In this document: positions 34,302-42,640 of the stretch, piece after piece
Position numbering within the stretch: the first letter of the stretch is position 1
Layout of the letters: the number at the start of each line of letters is the position of its first letter
Assembly (NCBI RefSeq): GCF_016741775.1
Contig: NZ_JAERRK010000004.1
Coordinates: forward strand, 1 to 64,000
Length of the DNA stretch: 64,000 nucleotides
Direction: 5' to 3'
DNA from: Streptomyces actinomycinicus
GTDB taxonomy: Bacteria > Actinomycetota > Actinomycetes > Streptomycetales > Streptomycetaceae
Translations under genes and position numbers: made by a program
Notes under the pieces: generated by a model
Databases searched by the model: none
What the model was told of the DNA's origin: nothing
Seen by the model: the letters and a program-made list of their open reading frames with translations, nothing else

Positions 34302-34475
34302 ATGGCCGCCAGCGAGAAGGTCCGCGCCAAGGCCGAGCAGGTCGTCGGCAAGGCCGCTCAGGCCGCCGGACGAGCCACCGGCAATCAGACGCTCATCGCC
34401 AAGGGCCACGCGGCCGAGGCCGCGGGCAACGCCCGGGAGGCCAAGGAGTCGCTCAAGGACACCGGCCGGCCCTGA
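34302..34475 (+). CDS. CsbD-family stress protein
   Basis: The 57-residue hydrophilic helical protein 'SEKVRAKAEQVVGKAAQAAGRATGNQTLIAKGHAAEAAGNAREAKESLKD' is a CsbD family member (read as two halves), of standard length. CsbD proteins are induced by general stress (sigma-B in Bacillus, SigB-like factors in Streptomyces); the molecular role is unknown. GGAGG precedes the ATG at 34302. A 58-bp palindrome follows immediately. Confidence 0.93.
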   Translation: MAASEKVRAKAEQVVGKAAQAAGRATGNQTLIAKGHAAEAAGNAREAKESLKDTGRP

Positions 34476-34487
34476 GGGGCGCGGAGC

Positions 34488-34545
34488 GCCTTCAGGCGTG
34501 GGGGGGCGGCCCTGGTACCAGGGCCGCCCCCCCACGCCTGAAGGC
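34488..34545. terminator. 58-bp perfect palindrome between convergent genes
   Basis: Twenty-nine-base arms with no mismatch meet at a GGTACC centre; each arm contains a run of seven Gs or Cs next to GGCCCTGG. It starts 13 bp after the csbD stop and ends 12 bp before the DEAD-box helicase stop on the other strand, so it can terminate both. Without a loop it would extrude as a cruciform or form an RNA hairpin with a tight 4-nt turn. Confidence 0.9.
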
Positions 34546-34556
34546 CCTGTCTGGCG

Positions 34557-36086
34557 TCAGGCGCTGCGGCCACCGCGGCGGCCGGAACTGCGGCCGCCCG
34601 CGCGGACGGTGCCGCCCGTGGTGCCGCGGGCTGCCGCCCGGTGGTCGGAGCCCCGCCCCGCCGACCTGGCGCCTGCGCCCGGCGCCGCGTCGGCCCCGCC
34701 GTCGATGCGGCGCCGGCGAGCGGATCGCTTGCCGGGCTTGGTGCCGCTCTTCCGGTCCGGGCGGGACGCCGCCGGTGCCGTCGGCTGGGGGGCCTCGATG
34801 GTGACGGGCACGCCGGAAGGCTCGCGGGCCCCGGTGATGACGGCCAGTTCCGCGTCGCTGGACTTGATGCGGGCCGTACGGGGGCGGACACCGGCGTCCG
34901 ACATCAGCCGGGTGATGTCCCGCTTCTGCTCGGGCAGGACCAGCGTGACCACGCTGCCGGAGCCGCCGGCGCGGGCCGTGCGGCCGCCCCGGTGGAGGTA
35001 GTCCTTGTGGTCGGTGGGGGGATCGACGTTCACGACGAGGTCGAGGTCGTCGACGTGTATGCCCCGGGCCGCGACGTTCGTCGCCACCAGCGCGGTGACA
35101 TGGCCGCTCTTGAACTGCTCCAGGGTGCGGTTGCGCTGCGGCTGGGAGCGGCCTCCGTGCAGTGCTGCCGCGCGGACGCCAACGGCCAGGAGCTGCTTGG
35201 CGAGCCGGTCGGCGGACCTCTTGGTGTCGAGGAAGAGGATGACCCGGCCGTCACGGGCGCCGATACGCATCGTGACGGCCTTCTTGTCGGTCTCGTCCTG
35301 GACGTGGAGGACGTGGTGCTCCATGGTGGTGACCGCTCCCGCGGACGGGTCCACGGAGTGCACCACGGGGTCGGTCAGGAACCGCTGCACCAGGCGGTCG
35401 ATGTTGCGGTCCAGGGTGGCCGAGAAGAGCATCCGCTGTCCGTCGGACCGCACTTGCTGGATCAGCTTGGTGATCTGCGGCAGAAAACCCATGTCGGTCA
35501 TCTGGTCGGCTTCGTCCAGCACCGTGATGCGTACGCCGCCGAGCACGCAGTCCCCGCGTTCCACGAGGTCGTTCAGCCTGCCGGGAGTTGCCACGACGAC
35601 CTCGGCGCCGCGGCGGAGCACGGCGGCCTGCTTGGTGATGGACAGCCCGCCGACCACGGTGGCCAGGCGGAGGTTGACCGCCGTCGCGTAGGGAGTCAGC
35701 GCGTCCGTGACCTGCTGGGCGAGTTCACGGGTGGGCACCAGCACGAGGGCGAGAGGCGCCTTGGGCTCCGCGCGCAGCCCGGCAGTGCGGGCCAGCAGCG
35801 CCAGCCCGAACGCGAGGGTCTTGCCGGAGCCGGTGCGCCCCCGTCCCAGCAGGTCACGGCCGGCCAGCGAGTTCGGCAGCGTGGCGGCCTGGATGGGGAA
35901 GGGGGTGGTCACGCCTTGCGCGGTGAGGGTCTTCAGCAGCCCTGCGGGCATGTCCATGCTGGCGAAGTCCTCGACGGCGGGCGCTGCGGGTGTCGTACTT
36001 TCCGGCAGCCGGAACTCATGCGGTGACGGCGTGGACGTCCGGGGCGACGGGGGGCGCCGGTTCGACTTCTGGGACCTGCGGGACAT
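34557..36086 (-). CDS. DEAD-box RNA helicase
   Basis: The 509-residue helicase has the Q-motif region ('GVTTPFPIQAATLPNSLAGRDLL'), motif I GRTGSGKT (83-90), Ia 'PTRELAQQ', 'TPGRL', motif II DEAD in 'VLDEADQMTD', motif III SAT, and in the second domain 'ALHGG', 'VATNVAARGIHV' and motif VI 'HRGGRTARAG'. A basic Arg/Gly-rich tail of about 95 residues suits RNA binding. It is encoded downstream of a cold-shock gene, with a hairpin in between. Helicases in this setting open cold-stabilised RNA. Confidence 0.95.
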   Translation of the reverse strand: MSRRSQKSNRRPPSPRTSTPSPHEFRLPESTTPAAPAVEDFASMDMPAGLLKTLTAQGVTTPFPIQAATLPNSLAGRDLLGRGRTGSGKTLAFGLALLARTAGLRAEPKAPLALVLVPTRELAQQVTDALTPYATAVNLRLATVVGGLSITKQAAVLRRGAEVVVATPGRLNDLVERGDCVLGGVRITVLDEADQMTDMGFLPQITKLIQQVRSDGQRMLFSATLDRNIDRLVQRFLTDPVVHSVDPSAGAVTTMEHHVLHVQDETDKKAVTMRIGARDGRVILFLDTKRSADRLAKQLLAVGVRAAALHGGRSQPQRNRTLEQFKSGHVTALVATNVAARGIHVDDLDLVVNVDPPTDHKDYLHRGGRTARAGGSGSVVTLVLPEQKRDITRLMSDAGVRPRTARIKSSDAELAVITGAREPSGVPVTIEAPQPTAPAASRPDRKSGTKPGKRSARRRRIDGGADAAPGAGARSAGRGSDHRAAARGTTGGTVRAGGRSSGRRGGRSA

Positions 36087-36117
36087 GCGGTTGTCAGCCT
36101 TCCTGGAAACAGCACAA

Positions 36118-36153
36118 ACCGGGGTCCGCACCGTGAATGGTGCGGACCCCGGT
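36118..36153 (-). terminator. Hairpin between the cold-shock gene and helicase
   Basis: Perfect 15-bp arms (ACCGGGGTCCGCACC / GGTGCGGACCCCGGT) with loop GTGAAT (in plus orientation), 22 bp after the csp stop codon and 32 bp before the helicase start. It would end most csp transcripts; read-through would give helicase mRNA, so it may act as an attenuator. Confidence 0.85.
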
Positions 36154-36174
36154 GAGCGGATACGCGTCCGGCGA

Positions 36175-36378
36175 TCAGGCGGGGACGATGTTCTCCGCCT
36201 GCGGGCCCTTCTGGCCCTGCGTGACATCGAAGGAGACCCGCTGGCCTTCCTGGAGCTCACGGAAGCCCTGGGTCGCGATGTTCGAGTAGTGAGCGAAGAC
36301 GTCGGGGCCGCCGCCGTCCTGCTGAATGAAGCCGAAACCCTTTTCGGCGTTGAACCACTTCACGGTTCCCTGTGCCAT
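36175..36378 (-). CDS. Cold-shock domain protein (CspA family)
   Basis: The 67-residue OB-fold protein has both nucleic-acid motifs: RNP1 'KGFGFIQQD' and RNP2 'DVFAHYSNI', and the C-terminal '[10 protein letters not shown]'. Length is typical. It binds single-stranded RNA and acts as an RNA chaperone and antiterminator. GAAGGAG lies 6 nt before the ATG at 36378. It has a leader of more than 100 nt and is followed by a hairpin and a helicase gene. Confidence 0.95.
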   Translation of the reverse strand: MAQGTVKWFNAEKGFGFIQQDGGGPDVFAHYSNIATQGFRELQEGQRVSFDVTQGQKGPQAENIVPA

Positions 36379-36510
36379 GACCTTCTCCTTCGGTAGGCAG
36401 AGGCCCCATCCGGAGAATGCCGGAAAACAAATAATGCGCCCGAAGGAGAAACATTCCCGTCAGGCGCACATAGCTTCATGGGTACCACAACTGCAACTCG
36501 AGAATCGTAG
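36379..36510 (-). promoter_or_regulatory. Long 5' leader and probable promoter of the cold-shock gene
   Basis: No gene lies here. The stretch is less GC-rich than its surroundings; on the minus strand it contains a -10-like TACGAT (in TGTGCTACGATTCTCGAG, near 36505) and about 120 nt of leader with a small stem (CCGGCATTCTCCGG) close to the ribosome site. Long structured leaders often control csp genes at low temperature; that role is inferred. Confidence 0.5.
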
Positions 36511-36534
36511 CACAGCTCGGCGGCCCCCGGCGGA

Positions 36535-36774
36535 TCAGCAAGGCGCCCCGGACGCGGGTGGGGGCCGGGACGTGAACCGCGTACCGGCCGGCTTCATCAC
36601 CGGGCCGAGTACCTCGTAGGCGCTGCGCGGCACCGTGCAGGGCTGTTCGTAGAGCGCCCCCATATCCTCATCCTGGGCACGGATGCACCAGCTCGCACCT
36701 CCAGCCCTGGTCGACGCGATCACGTGGGCCGGTTTCCCGGAGAGCTTCGGGACCGGCGTGGCGACACTGATCAC
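36535..36774 (-). CDS. Small hypothetical protein
   Basis: The 79-residue protein starts at GTG 36774 behind GGAGGGGG with good spacing. It reads naturally ('KLSGKPAHVIASTRAGGASWCIRAQDEDMGALYEQPCTVPRSAYEVLGPVMKPAG') and has two to three cysteines but no family I know. It ends just upstream of the csp promoter. The space from 36775 to 37145 holds no other gene. Confidence 0.5.
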   Translation of the reverse strand: MISVATPVPKLSGKPAHVIASTRAGGASWCIRAQDEDMGALYEQPCTVPRSAYEVLGPVMKPAGTRFTSRPPPASGAPC

Positions 36775-37145
36775 TTCACACCCCCTCCACCAGCGACGAT
36801 TACACGGCGTGCCGCGCCCCTCTCACGGTGCGGAGGAGGAGAAGCGGCCCCCGGTGCCGGCCTTCCGGCGGATCCCGGGACGCCGGCGGCGTGGGCGCGG
36901 CAGGCCCGTCCCGGAGCTGTCGGACCCCCGGAGGCTCCCGAGGACAGATCCGGCCGGTCGCAGGAAGATGGAAGCGGCGGAGATGTGCTGAGTGCGCCGT
37001 CGTCGCCGTCTGTCGGGCAGCCCTTGCGCACTCCCCCGAAGACGACGGTGCAGCCGACAACAGGACGAGCCGCTGCGTCACACCGCCGGTCGGATCACCC
37101 TCTTCCGCCGGGCCCACTTCACTGGACCGCCTTCCGGAGGCAACC

Positions 37146-37823
37146 ATGGGCGCAGTTCTCGGTGACGTCCTGGGATTCGCGGCGGCCGTCGCGGTCAGTC
37201 CGCTCCCGATCATCGCCGTCATCCTCATACTCGCCACGCCCCGAGGTCGGCTCAACGGCGTCCTGTTCACCGTCGGCTGGATCCTGGGACTCGCGGTACT
37301 GGGCGCGGTGATGCTGGCGATCGCCTCCCCGGCGGATGCTTCCGCTCACAAACACCCGGCCGCGTGGGTGGGAGCGCTCAAGCTCGCGCTGGGCGTGTTC
37401 CTCGTCGTCTTCGGTGCCCGGCAGTGGCACCGGCGCCCGAGGGATCCCTCGCAAGCCCAGCTGCCGAAGTGGATGGGCGCGATCGACCGCCTCACACCGG
37501 TCAAGGTCTTCGCACTCGGGGCGGCCCTGGCGGCGCTCAACGCAAAGAACGCCCCGCTGACCATCGCCGCGGGCGCCGCGATCGGCTCGGCAGGGCTGCC
37601 GGTCGGACAGCAGATCGCATCGCTGGCGATCTTCGTCGTCATCGCCACGCTCGGCCTGCTGGCTCCGCTGACGGTCTTCCTCCTCGGCGGAGAGCGAGCC
37701 AGGACCACGCTCGGCAATTGGAAGGAGTGGGCAGCTCAGCACAACGTCGCGGTGATGGCCGTCCTGTTCCTCGTCCTCGGGGCGAAGCTGCTCGGAGACG
37801 GCATCTCCATCCTCACCTCCTGA
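37146..37823 (+). CDS. GAP-family (Sap/LysE-like) membrane transporter
   Basis: The 225-residue protein has six hydrophobic helices and the GAP pattern: 'GFAAAVAVSPLPIIAVILILATPRGRLNGVLFTVGWILGLAVLGAVML', a basic central loop ('ARQWHRRPRDPSQAQLPKWMGAIDRLTPVKVFALG') and 'LNAKNAPLTIAAGAAIGSAGL'. GAP proteins export glycolipids or small molecules in mycobacteria; the substrate here is unknown. GGAGG precedes the ATG. Its 3' end overlaps the convergent gene by 11 bp, within a tandem repeat region. Confidence 0.88.
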   Translation: MGAVLGDVLGFAAAVAVSPLPIIAVILILATPRGRLNGVLFTVGWILGLAVLGAVMLAIASPADASAHKHPAAWVGALKLALGVFLVVFGARQWHRRPRDPSQAQLPKWMGAIDRLTPVKVFALGAALAALNAKNAPLTIAAGAAIGSAGLPVGQQIASLAIFVVIATLGLLAPLTVFLLGGERARTTLGNWKEWAAQHNVAVMAVLFLVLGAKLLGDGISILTS

Positions 37824-38304
37824 CGGACGGACCGAGTTCGCCACTCCTCACGGACGGACCGAGTTCGCCACTCCTGACGGACTGGCCGAGTTCGCCACTC
37901 CTGACGGACTGGCCGAGTTCGCCACTCCTGACGGTCTTCCCGAGTTCGCCGTGCTGCCCTTGGCTTTCGCGCTCCGCGGCGAACTCGTCGAGGAGCTGAA
38001 ACAGGACGTCGATCGCGCGCGTCTCGTCCTCGGGCGGCAGATCCCCCATGTTCTCCCAGCCGTCAGGGAGGGCGATGTGCAGGACCTGACCCGGCCAGGC
38101 GTGGTTGCAGCCATGGCCGCGGCGGGCGACGAGCCACTCGTGCCAACCGGCCAGTCCGGCGCCCCCGTGCCGCATCGCATGCTGGTCGTAGCCGATCAGG
38201 AAGGAAGTCAGCATGTGGAAGCTCGTCCTGCCGACGAACATGCCGGGCCGTTGTCCGACGCAGGCGAAGTACTCGCGTTCGCTCATCTCCGACAACTGCT
38301 TCAT
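37813..38304 (-). CDS. Hypothetical protein with a repeat-built tail
   Basis: The 163-residue protein has a folded-looking N-terminal part ('EREYFACVGQRPGMFVGRTSFHMLTSFLIGYDQHAMRHGGAGLAGWHEWLVARRGHGCNHAWPGQVLHIALP...TRAIDVLFQLLDEFAAERE'), found in actinobacterial hypothetical proteins, and a tail of five SGELGQSVR-like 9-residue repeats encoded by a 27-bp tandem array. The tail reaches into the 3' end of the convergent GAP gene. The ordered part probably ends near residue 115, so repeat expansion has lengthened the protein. Confidence 0.7.
   Translation of the reverse strand: MKQLSEMSEREYFACVGQRPGMFVGRTSFHMLTSFLIGYDQHAMRHGGAGLAGWHEWLVARRGHGCNHAWPGQVLHIALPDGWENMGDLPPEDETRAIDVLFQLLDEFAAERESQGQHGELGKTVRSGELGQSVRSGELGQSVRSGELGPSVRSGELGPSVRR
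37822..37950. repeat. 27-bp tandem array, about five copies
   Basis: Units at 37822, 37849, 37876 and 37903 and a partial unit at 37930 share CCGAGTTCGCCACTCCT. Units three and four are identical, and the others differ by a few bases. The array is coding for the tail of the minus-strand hypothetical protein and begins at the last two bases of the GAP stop codon. Confidence 0.92.
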
Positions 38305-38418
38305 CGAAGCACCCGCCCACTTCGTCCGTCTGCCCGAACTTCACGTCCCAGCGATCGTACGGTGTCCCGCTCGAGCGACGTCGCTCAGCTCACCTGCCGC
38401 GCGGCTATCCTGCTCGCA

Positions 38419-38880
38419 ATGCCTCTTCACCAGTACGCCTACTTCGCGTTGTTCAGCCAGCACACCACGGCAGACGAAATGACGCTGCACCTGGGCATCG
38501 CTCCTGACGAAGTCTCCGTTCGCGGCAGCCGGTTCACCGAGCCGAGACCGATTCCGGTCAGCCATTGCTGGAAGATCGTCTGCCGGGACCCGGGTCTACG
38601 CGTCGACGAGCAGATCGCGAGCATCCTCGGCAGGCTCCAGCCCCACACGGACCGTATCGCCGCCGTCGCCCGCGGCCTGACCGGGAACGGCGGTGGAGCG
38701 GTGCTCCAAGTCGTCCGCTACTTCGACGACACCGATCAGGACAAGCCGAAGGCCGCAGATGCCCCCAGCCTCTTCGGATGGCATGTGGACCGCAGCGTCC
38801 TGGACTTCCTCAGCGCCACCGGAGCGGAACTCGACGTCGACGAGTACGACATGACCAGGGACGACGAGTACGCCGCATGA
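38419..38880 (+). CDS. DUF4279 protein
   Basis: The 153-residue protein matches DUF4279: 'YAYFALFSQHTTADEMTLHLGIAPDEVSVRGSRF...PVSHCWKIVC' and later 'LGRLQPHTDRIAAVARG...GGAVLQVVRYFDD...FGWHVDRSVLDFLSATGAELDVDEYDM'. The family is often found among polymorphic-toxin immunity genes, but no toxin is in view. It is divergent from the repeat-tailed protein. No clear ribosome site precedes the ATG at 38419. Confidence 0.82.
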   Translation: MPLHQYAYFALFSQHTTADEMTLHLGIAPDEVSVRGSRFTEPRPIPVSHCWKIVCRDPGLRVDEQIASILGRLQPHTDRIAAVARGLTGNGGGAVLQVVRYFDDTDQDKPKAADAPSLFGWHVDRSVLDFLSATGAELDVDEYDMTRDDEYAA

Positions 38881-38978
38881 GCACATGGCCCTTGCCGTGA
38901 ACTGGTGGCGCTCAAGGCCTTGTTCTCGTGCTGTGCGGAGTGAAGCGCCTTCCGTGCCTGGCGCATGCGTCGCATCCG

Positions 38979-39320
38979 TCAGGATCCGGCCGGCGCGTCG
39001 ATGATGTTGCCGTCCTTGTCGAGCGTGTGGGTACGCCAGTACACGTCCCACTTGTCGTCGACCTGCTGCGGCACCTTTCCCTTGGGGTACCGCACGAATC
39101 CCGGTGACGGCTTGTCACCGTCGGACACACATGCGGAACCGGTGCCGTTCACCGTGAGGACGGGGTACTCGCCACTACTGCAGACGTCCTCCTTGTACTC
39201 CAGGCCGGAACACCCGGTGAGCACCACCAGCGCGGCTGCGCCGGCAAGTACAGCGCCTACGGCCCCCAACTTGCCAGGTCGGAATGCGGCGGGGCGGCTG
39301 GACCAGCGGGGCATGGACAC
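38979..39320 (-). CDS. Small lipoprotein (SCO0607-like)
   Basis: The 113-residue protein has a signal ending in the lipobox 'LVVLTGC' and a short mature domain with two further cysteines ('EDVCSSGEYPVLTVNGTGSACVSDGDKPSPGFVRYPKGKVPQQVDDKWDVYWRTHTLDKDG'). This matches a conserved family of Streptomyces lipoproteins of unknown role. GTG 39320 follows GGAG; the ATG at 39314 is an alternative. It diverges from the sigma factor gene. Confidence 0.82.
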   Translation of the reverse strand: MSMPRWSSRPAAFRPGKLGAVGAVLAGAAALVVLTGCSGLEYKEDVCSSGEYPVLTVNGTGSACVSDGDKPSPGFVRYPKGKVPQQVDDKWDVYWRTHTLDKDGNIIDAPAGS

Positions 39321-39589
39321 GATCGTCTCCTGTTCGTTCGGACTGTTCCCACTCTCGTCGCAGCGGGCGGCCGAGGCCTGAGTGCGCGTACTCAGACGGC
39401 CCCCGCAGTGATGCTCAACAGCCGCAGCACGGTCGATGCCGCACTACCGTCAACGGGCGGTGGCAGCCCCGCCCGCACGGCGGTCGATGCCCCTGCCGGG
39501 AGATGAACGAAGAGGCACCGGAAGACGATCCCTCTCGCGGCTGCCCTAAGCTGACACCCTCGGTCGACCGCGGGCAAGGAGACAGACGA

Positions 39590-40270
39590 ATGGCGGGCGC
39601 ACGCGACCTGCCGCCGGACGAGGTCCTGGTCCAGCGGCTGCGTGACGGTGACGAAGAGACGTTCGTCCTGGTGCTGGACACCTGGTCCGGCGGCATGCTC
39701 CGGCTGGCCATGTCGTTCGTGTCGACCAAGGCCTCCGCCGAGGAGGTCGTGCAGGACACATGGCTGGCGGTCTTCAAGGGGATCAGCGACTTCGAGGGCC
39801 GTTCGTCCCTGAAGACATGGGTGTACCGGATCCTTGTCAACACGGCCAAGGCTCGCGGTACGAAGGAGAGCAGGACCGTCCCCTTCGCCAGCCTGGTGCC
39901 GGAGGAGGAAGGGCCGACGGTGGACGCCGAACGGTTCCGTCCCCCCGGCGAGCAGCACGCCGGACACTGGGCCGTCGATCAGGAACCGCGTGACTGGCAC
40001 ATTCCCGAGGACCATGTGCTGCGCGGCGAAGTCCGCGAGGTGATAGCGCAGGCGCTCGACGAACTCCCGCCGCGGCTCCGCACGGTGATCACCCTTCGCG
40101 ATGTCGCAGGGTACGGCTCGGAGGAAGTGTGCTCCCTGCTCGAGATCTCGCCCGGTAACCAGCGCGTCCTCCTCCATCGGGCCAGGGCCTCCCTGCGCCG
40201 TAAACTGGAGGACTACCTGTCCGGTGCCCAAGACGTCGCGGTAGGAGGGGACGAGCGTGGACTGCGTTGA
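39590..40270 (+). CDS. ECF-like RNA polymerase sigma factor
   Basis: The 226-residue protein has region 2 ('DEETFVLVLDTWSGGMLRLAMSFVSTKASAEEVVQDTWLAVFKGISDFEGRSSLKTWVYRILVNTAKARG') and region 4 ('ALDELPPRLRTVITLRDVAGYGSEEVCSLLEISPGNQRVLLHRARASLRRKLE'). AAGGAG precedes the ATG at 39590. Its 3' end overlaps a zinc-finger gene by 14 bp, a typical sigma/anti-sigma pair. The region-2/4 linker is longer than usual. Confidence 0.93.
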   Translation: MAGARDLPPDEVLVQRLRDGDEETFVLVLDTWSGGMLRLAMSFVSTKASAEEVVQDTWLAVFKGISDFEGRSSLKTWVYRILVNTAKARGTKESRTVPFASLVPEEEGPTVDAERFRPPGEQHAGHWAVDQEPRDWHIPEDHVLRGEVREVIAQALDELPPRLRTVITLRDVAGYGSEEVCSLLEISPGNQRVLLHRARASLRRKLEDYLSGAQDVAVGGDERGLR

Positions 40271-40487
40271 CTTCGTAGAGCTGGTGACCGATTTCCTTGA
40301 GGGCGCCCTGCCGGATGCCGACGAGCTGCGCTTCATCGAACACCTGGCGGAGTGCTCCGGGTGCGAGCGTTACCTCGATCAGTTCCGTCAGACGATCGCC
40401 GCAACGGGCGAGCTGACCCCGGACCGCATCTCACCGGACGCCAGGCAGCAACTGCTCACCGCGTTCCGGGACTGGCGGCAGCAGTGA
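40257..40487 (+). CDS. Zinc-finger anti-sigma factor
   Basis: The 76-residue protein contains the zf-HC2 signature H-x3-C-x2-C ('FIEHLAECSGCERYL') and a short helix at each end. Such soluble proteins hold ECF sigma factors inactive, and some respond to redox through the zinc site. The GTG at 40257 overlaps the sigma gene, coupling their translation. There is no membrane segment. Confidence 0.92.
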   Translation: MDCVDFVELVTDFLEGALPDADELRFIEHLAECSGCERYLDQFRQTIAATGELTPDRISPDARQQLLTAFRDWRQQ

Positions 40488-40590
40488 TGCCCTGGACCCG
40501 GTAAGGCCTGGGCCCCGGCTTCCCGTGCCTTGATGACCTGTACGGCTGGGACGGCCGGTGCACACGGGCTCCCCAATGCAGACGCAGGTG

Positions 40591-40627
40591 CAGGGGAGCG
40601 GGTGGCGACAGCCCACCCACTCCCCTG
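40591..40627. terminator. Bidirectional hairpin between anti-sigma and DM13 genes
   Basis: Fifteen-base arms with one mismatch (CAGGGGAGCGGGTGG / CCACCCACTCCCCTG) and a 7-nt loop between convergent genes. Confidence 0.75.
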
Positions 40628-40649
40628 TCTGTTCGCGCGGCCTGGTCCG

Positions 40650-41159
40650 TCAGGCGCGCTGCTTCAGCTCGGCCGCGCCGAACGACACGCTGAAGCGTTC
40701 ACACCAGATCGTCACCGTGGAGAACTTGTTCACGTCGGTGCCCGCCGGGATCGCGTAGTTCTGGTTGCCCTCGTTGCCCTTGAGGCTGCCGAGGTCGATG
40801 TGCTTGCCGTCATCGAGGTTGCCGCCGCCGTCCTGCTCGACCGGCTGGTCGCTGAGCCACACGTGCAGGGCCGGGCCGTCAGAGGTACGCAGGTTCGTCA
40901 GGCGTAGGTTTGACTGCCCGGCCGTGAGCGGCTGGATCTCCACGGAGCCACTGGTCTCGTGCTCGTGGGAGATGAAACTGCCGGACGCCAGCGGCTTGGC
41001 CGCAACAGCCCCCTGCCGGCCGGTGGCCACGGGCGCCGCTTCATCCACGCGGTGCGTGGTGAACAGCCGCCAGGGCTGGAAGAGATAGAGCCCGACGGCC
41101 GCCACAACGACGACGACGGCGGTGGCGATCCACAGGACAGGCCGCTTGTTTCGGCTCAT
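40650..41159 (-). CDS. Membrane-anchored DM13-domain protein
   Basis: The 169-residue protein has an N-terminal TM helix ('VLWIATAVVVVVAAVGLYLF') and an extracellular DM13 domain: 'ASGSFISHEHETSGSVEIQPL...LRLTNLRTSDGPALHVWLSDQP' and 'NYAIPAGTDVNKFSTVTIWCERFSVSFGAAEL', with the conserved Cys in 'IWCERF'. DM13 domains are proposed to bind haem or take part in electron transfer at the surface. The ATG at 41159 is preferred over upstream starts, which would put the TM helix internally. Confidence 0.88.
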   Translation of the reverse strand: MSRNKRPVLWIATAVVVVVAAVGLYLFQPWRLFTTHRVDEAAPVATGRQGAVAAKPLASGSFISHEHETSGSVEIQPLTAGQSNLRLTNLRTSDGPALHVWLSDQPVEQDGGGNLDDGKHIDLGSLKGNEGNQNYAIPAGTDVNKFSTVTIWCERFSVSFGAAELKQRA

Positions 41160-41269
41160 GAGAGTTTCCGTTTCTTTTGGATGCTCACGCCGGGCCGGTG
41201 CCCGAGCGTGGCGCCGGGGGACGAGATTTCCCGGCAGCATGGGGCCGTTCGGCCCTCCTGCTCAGCGGG

Positions 41270-42121
41270 TCACGGCCGCTCTTGTTCGGTGGTGGAGCGC
41301 GCGGCCCTTTCGCGGCGCAGCTCGTCGGCCTCGTCGCGGACGGCGTCGAGCCGCGTCTCGAGCATGCTGACGCGCTCGCGGTAGCGTTCCAGTTCGGCTC
41401 GGACGAATTCGGCGTCCGCCACCTGGCGGGCCGTCTCCTCGCGGATGGCGGCTGTCTCCTGCGCGAATTTCTCCTCCGCGGCGTCGAGCGCGGCAACGGC
41501 CATGTCACCCGCTTCCTCGGCGAGTGCGGCGCGCTCCTCAGCGGCCAGGATGCGCTGCGCGGAGGCACGGGTGACCGTCTCGATGCGGGCCTCGGCCGCC
41601 GCTGAGTCCGTGATGATCGCCAACTCCTCGATGTAGCCGGGCAGATCGGCGGCGAGCCGCTCGATGAGCGTGACCAGGGCGTCGCGTGACTGAGCGGCAT
41701 GGTCGCCGTCGGCGATCGGCGTCGCAGCGATTGCGGTCATTTCGCTGGGCACTGCTTCCTCTGCGGGCGCCTGGGCGCAGGGCTCGGGGGCCGGATCCTG
41801 TCCGGGCTGCGGTGGCACCACCTCGGCGACAGGTGTCCGGGCCCCCTTGGCCTCCTCCTTGGCGTCCTGCTTGGCGTCCTGCTTGGCCGCGTTCTTGGCC
41901 TCCTCCTTGGCCGTCTTCTTCGCCTCGGCTGCCACCCGCCTGTCGTCCTTGCGCTGCTGCCGCTTGGCACGGAACTTGCGGAAAGCGCCGAGCGCGTTGT
42001 GCTCAGGGTGCCCGCAATAGCGGGGCGCCGTCCCCTGCACGTCGGGGGCGTGCGCCTCGGGCGGATTCGTACAGCCCGGGTAGGCGCAGGTGGGGTGGGT
42101 CTCGACGGACTGGACAGTCAT
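41270..42121 (-). CDS. Coiled-coil protein with an N-terminal zinc-binding motif
   Basis: About 283 residues. The N-terminus ('[45 protein letters not shown]') supplies C-x4-C ... C-x2-P-x-H, a small zinc knuckle. A Lys/Ala-rich helix follows ('[31 protein letters not shown]'), a proline-rich linker, and a long coiled coil to the end. The family occurs in Streptomyces as hypothetical proteins, in places on plasmids or integrated elements. ATG 42121 has AAAGG upstream; ATG 42163 is open too. A structural or DNA-organising role is a guess. Confidence 0.75.
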   Translation of the reverse strand: MTVQSVETHPTCAYPGCTNPPEAHAPDVQGTAPRYCGHPEHNALGAFRKFRAKRQQRKDDRRVAAEAKKTAKEEAKNAAKQDAKQDAKEEAKGARTPVAEVVPPQPGQDPAPEPCAQAPAEEAVPSEMTAIAATPIADGDHAAQSRDALVTLIERLAADLPGYIEELAIITDSAAAEARIETVTRASAQRILAAEERAALAEEAGDMAVAALDAAEEKFAQETAAIREETARQVADAEFVRAELERYRERVSMLETRLDAVRDEADELRRERAARSTTEQERP

Positions 42122-42193
42122 GTTCGGCCTTTCATCGCTGAGGAGTTCTCGGTGGTCGGACATTGCCTTGTTCCGGCCCTAGCCGTATTCGCG

Positions 42194-42273
42194 TTCGGCG
42201 GTGCTTGGGCTCGGTGGTATTCCGGCTCGGTGGTGTCCCGGCTCGGTGGTGTCCCGGCTCGGTGATGCTTGGA
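42194..42273. repeat. 16-bp tandem array, about five copies
   Basis: Units of CTCGGTGGTGTCCCGG start at 42210, 42226, 42242 and 42258, with a degenerate copy at 42194. It lies in the 520-bp gene-poor space between the divergent coiled-coil protein and the helical-repeat protein, where no gene is seen. Confidence 0.85.
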
Positions 42274-42640
42274 TCTGGTGGTGCCGGCGCTCAGCGGTTC
42301 GGGATTCCCGAAGTCGAACCGGCGCCCGGCGCACGATTGCGACCGATGGTCAACGTGGTCTTCCTGTTGGTGAGGTCGTCGACGGCTCGGTCATGTCCTG
42401 CCACACCCTGGTGGCGATCACATCGTCATGGCTCATACTCGTCAGTGCGGCTCGCGCGCCGAACGTTACAAGTGGCTTCCGACCAATCGCAGTTGCGGGC
42501 GCAGGGGTCGGCACGTCATCGACGTGACAGCCCGCGGCTCGAGTTGCGGCTCTCCGCGGGCGCGTCCGTCCTGAGCAGGCATACTGGCGGCACGCGAGGG
42601 TCGAACAGGCAAGGCCCGCGCAGCTGACGGGGGGCGCTTG

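Noticed and set aside
34641..36026. A 461-codon plus-strand frame over the DEAD-box helicase
   Set aside because: Pure mirror of the helicase coding frame; no motif.
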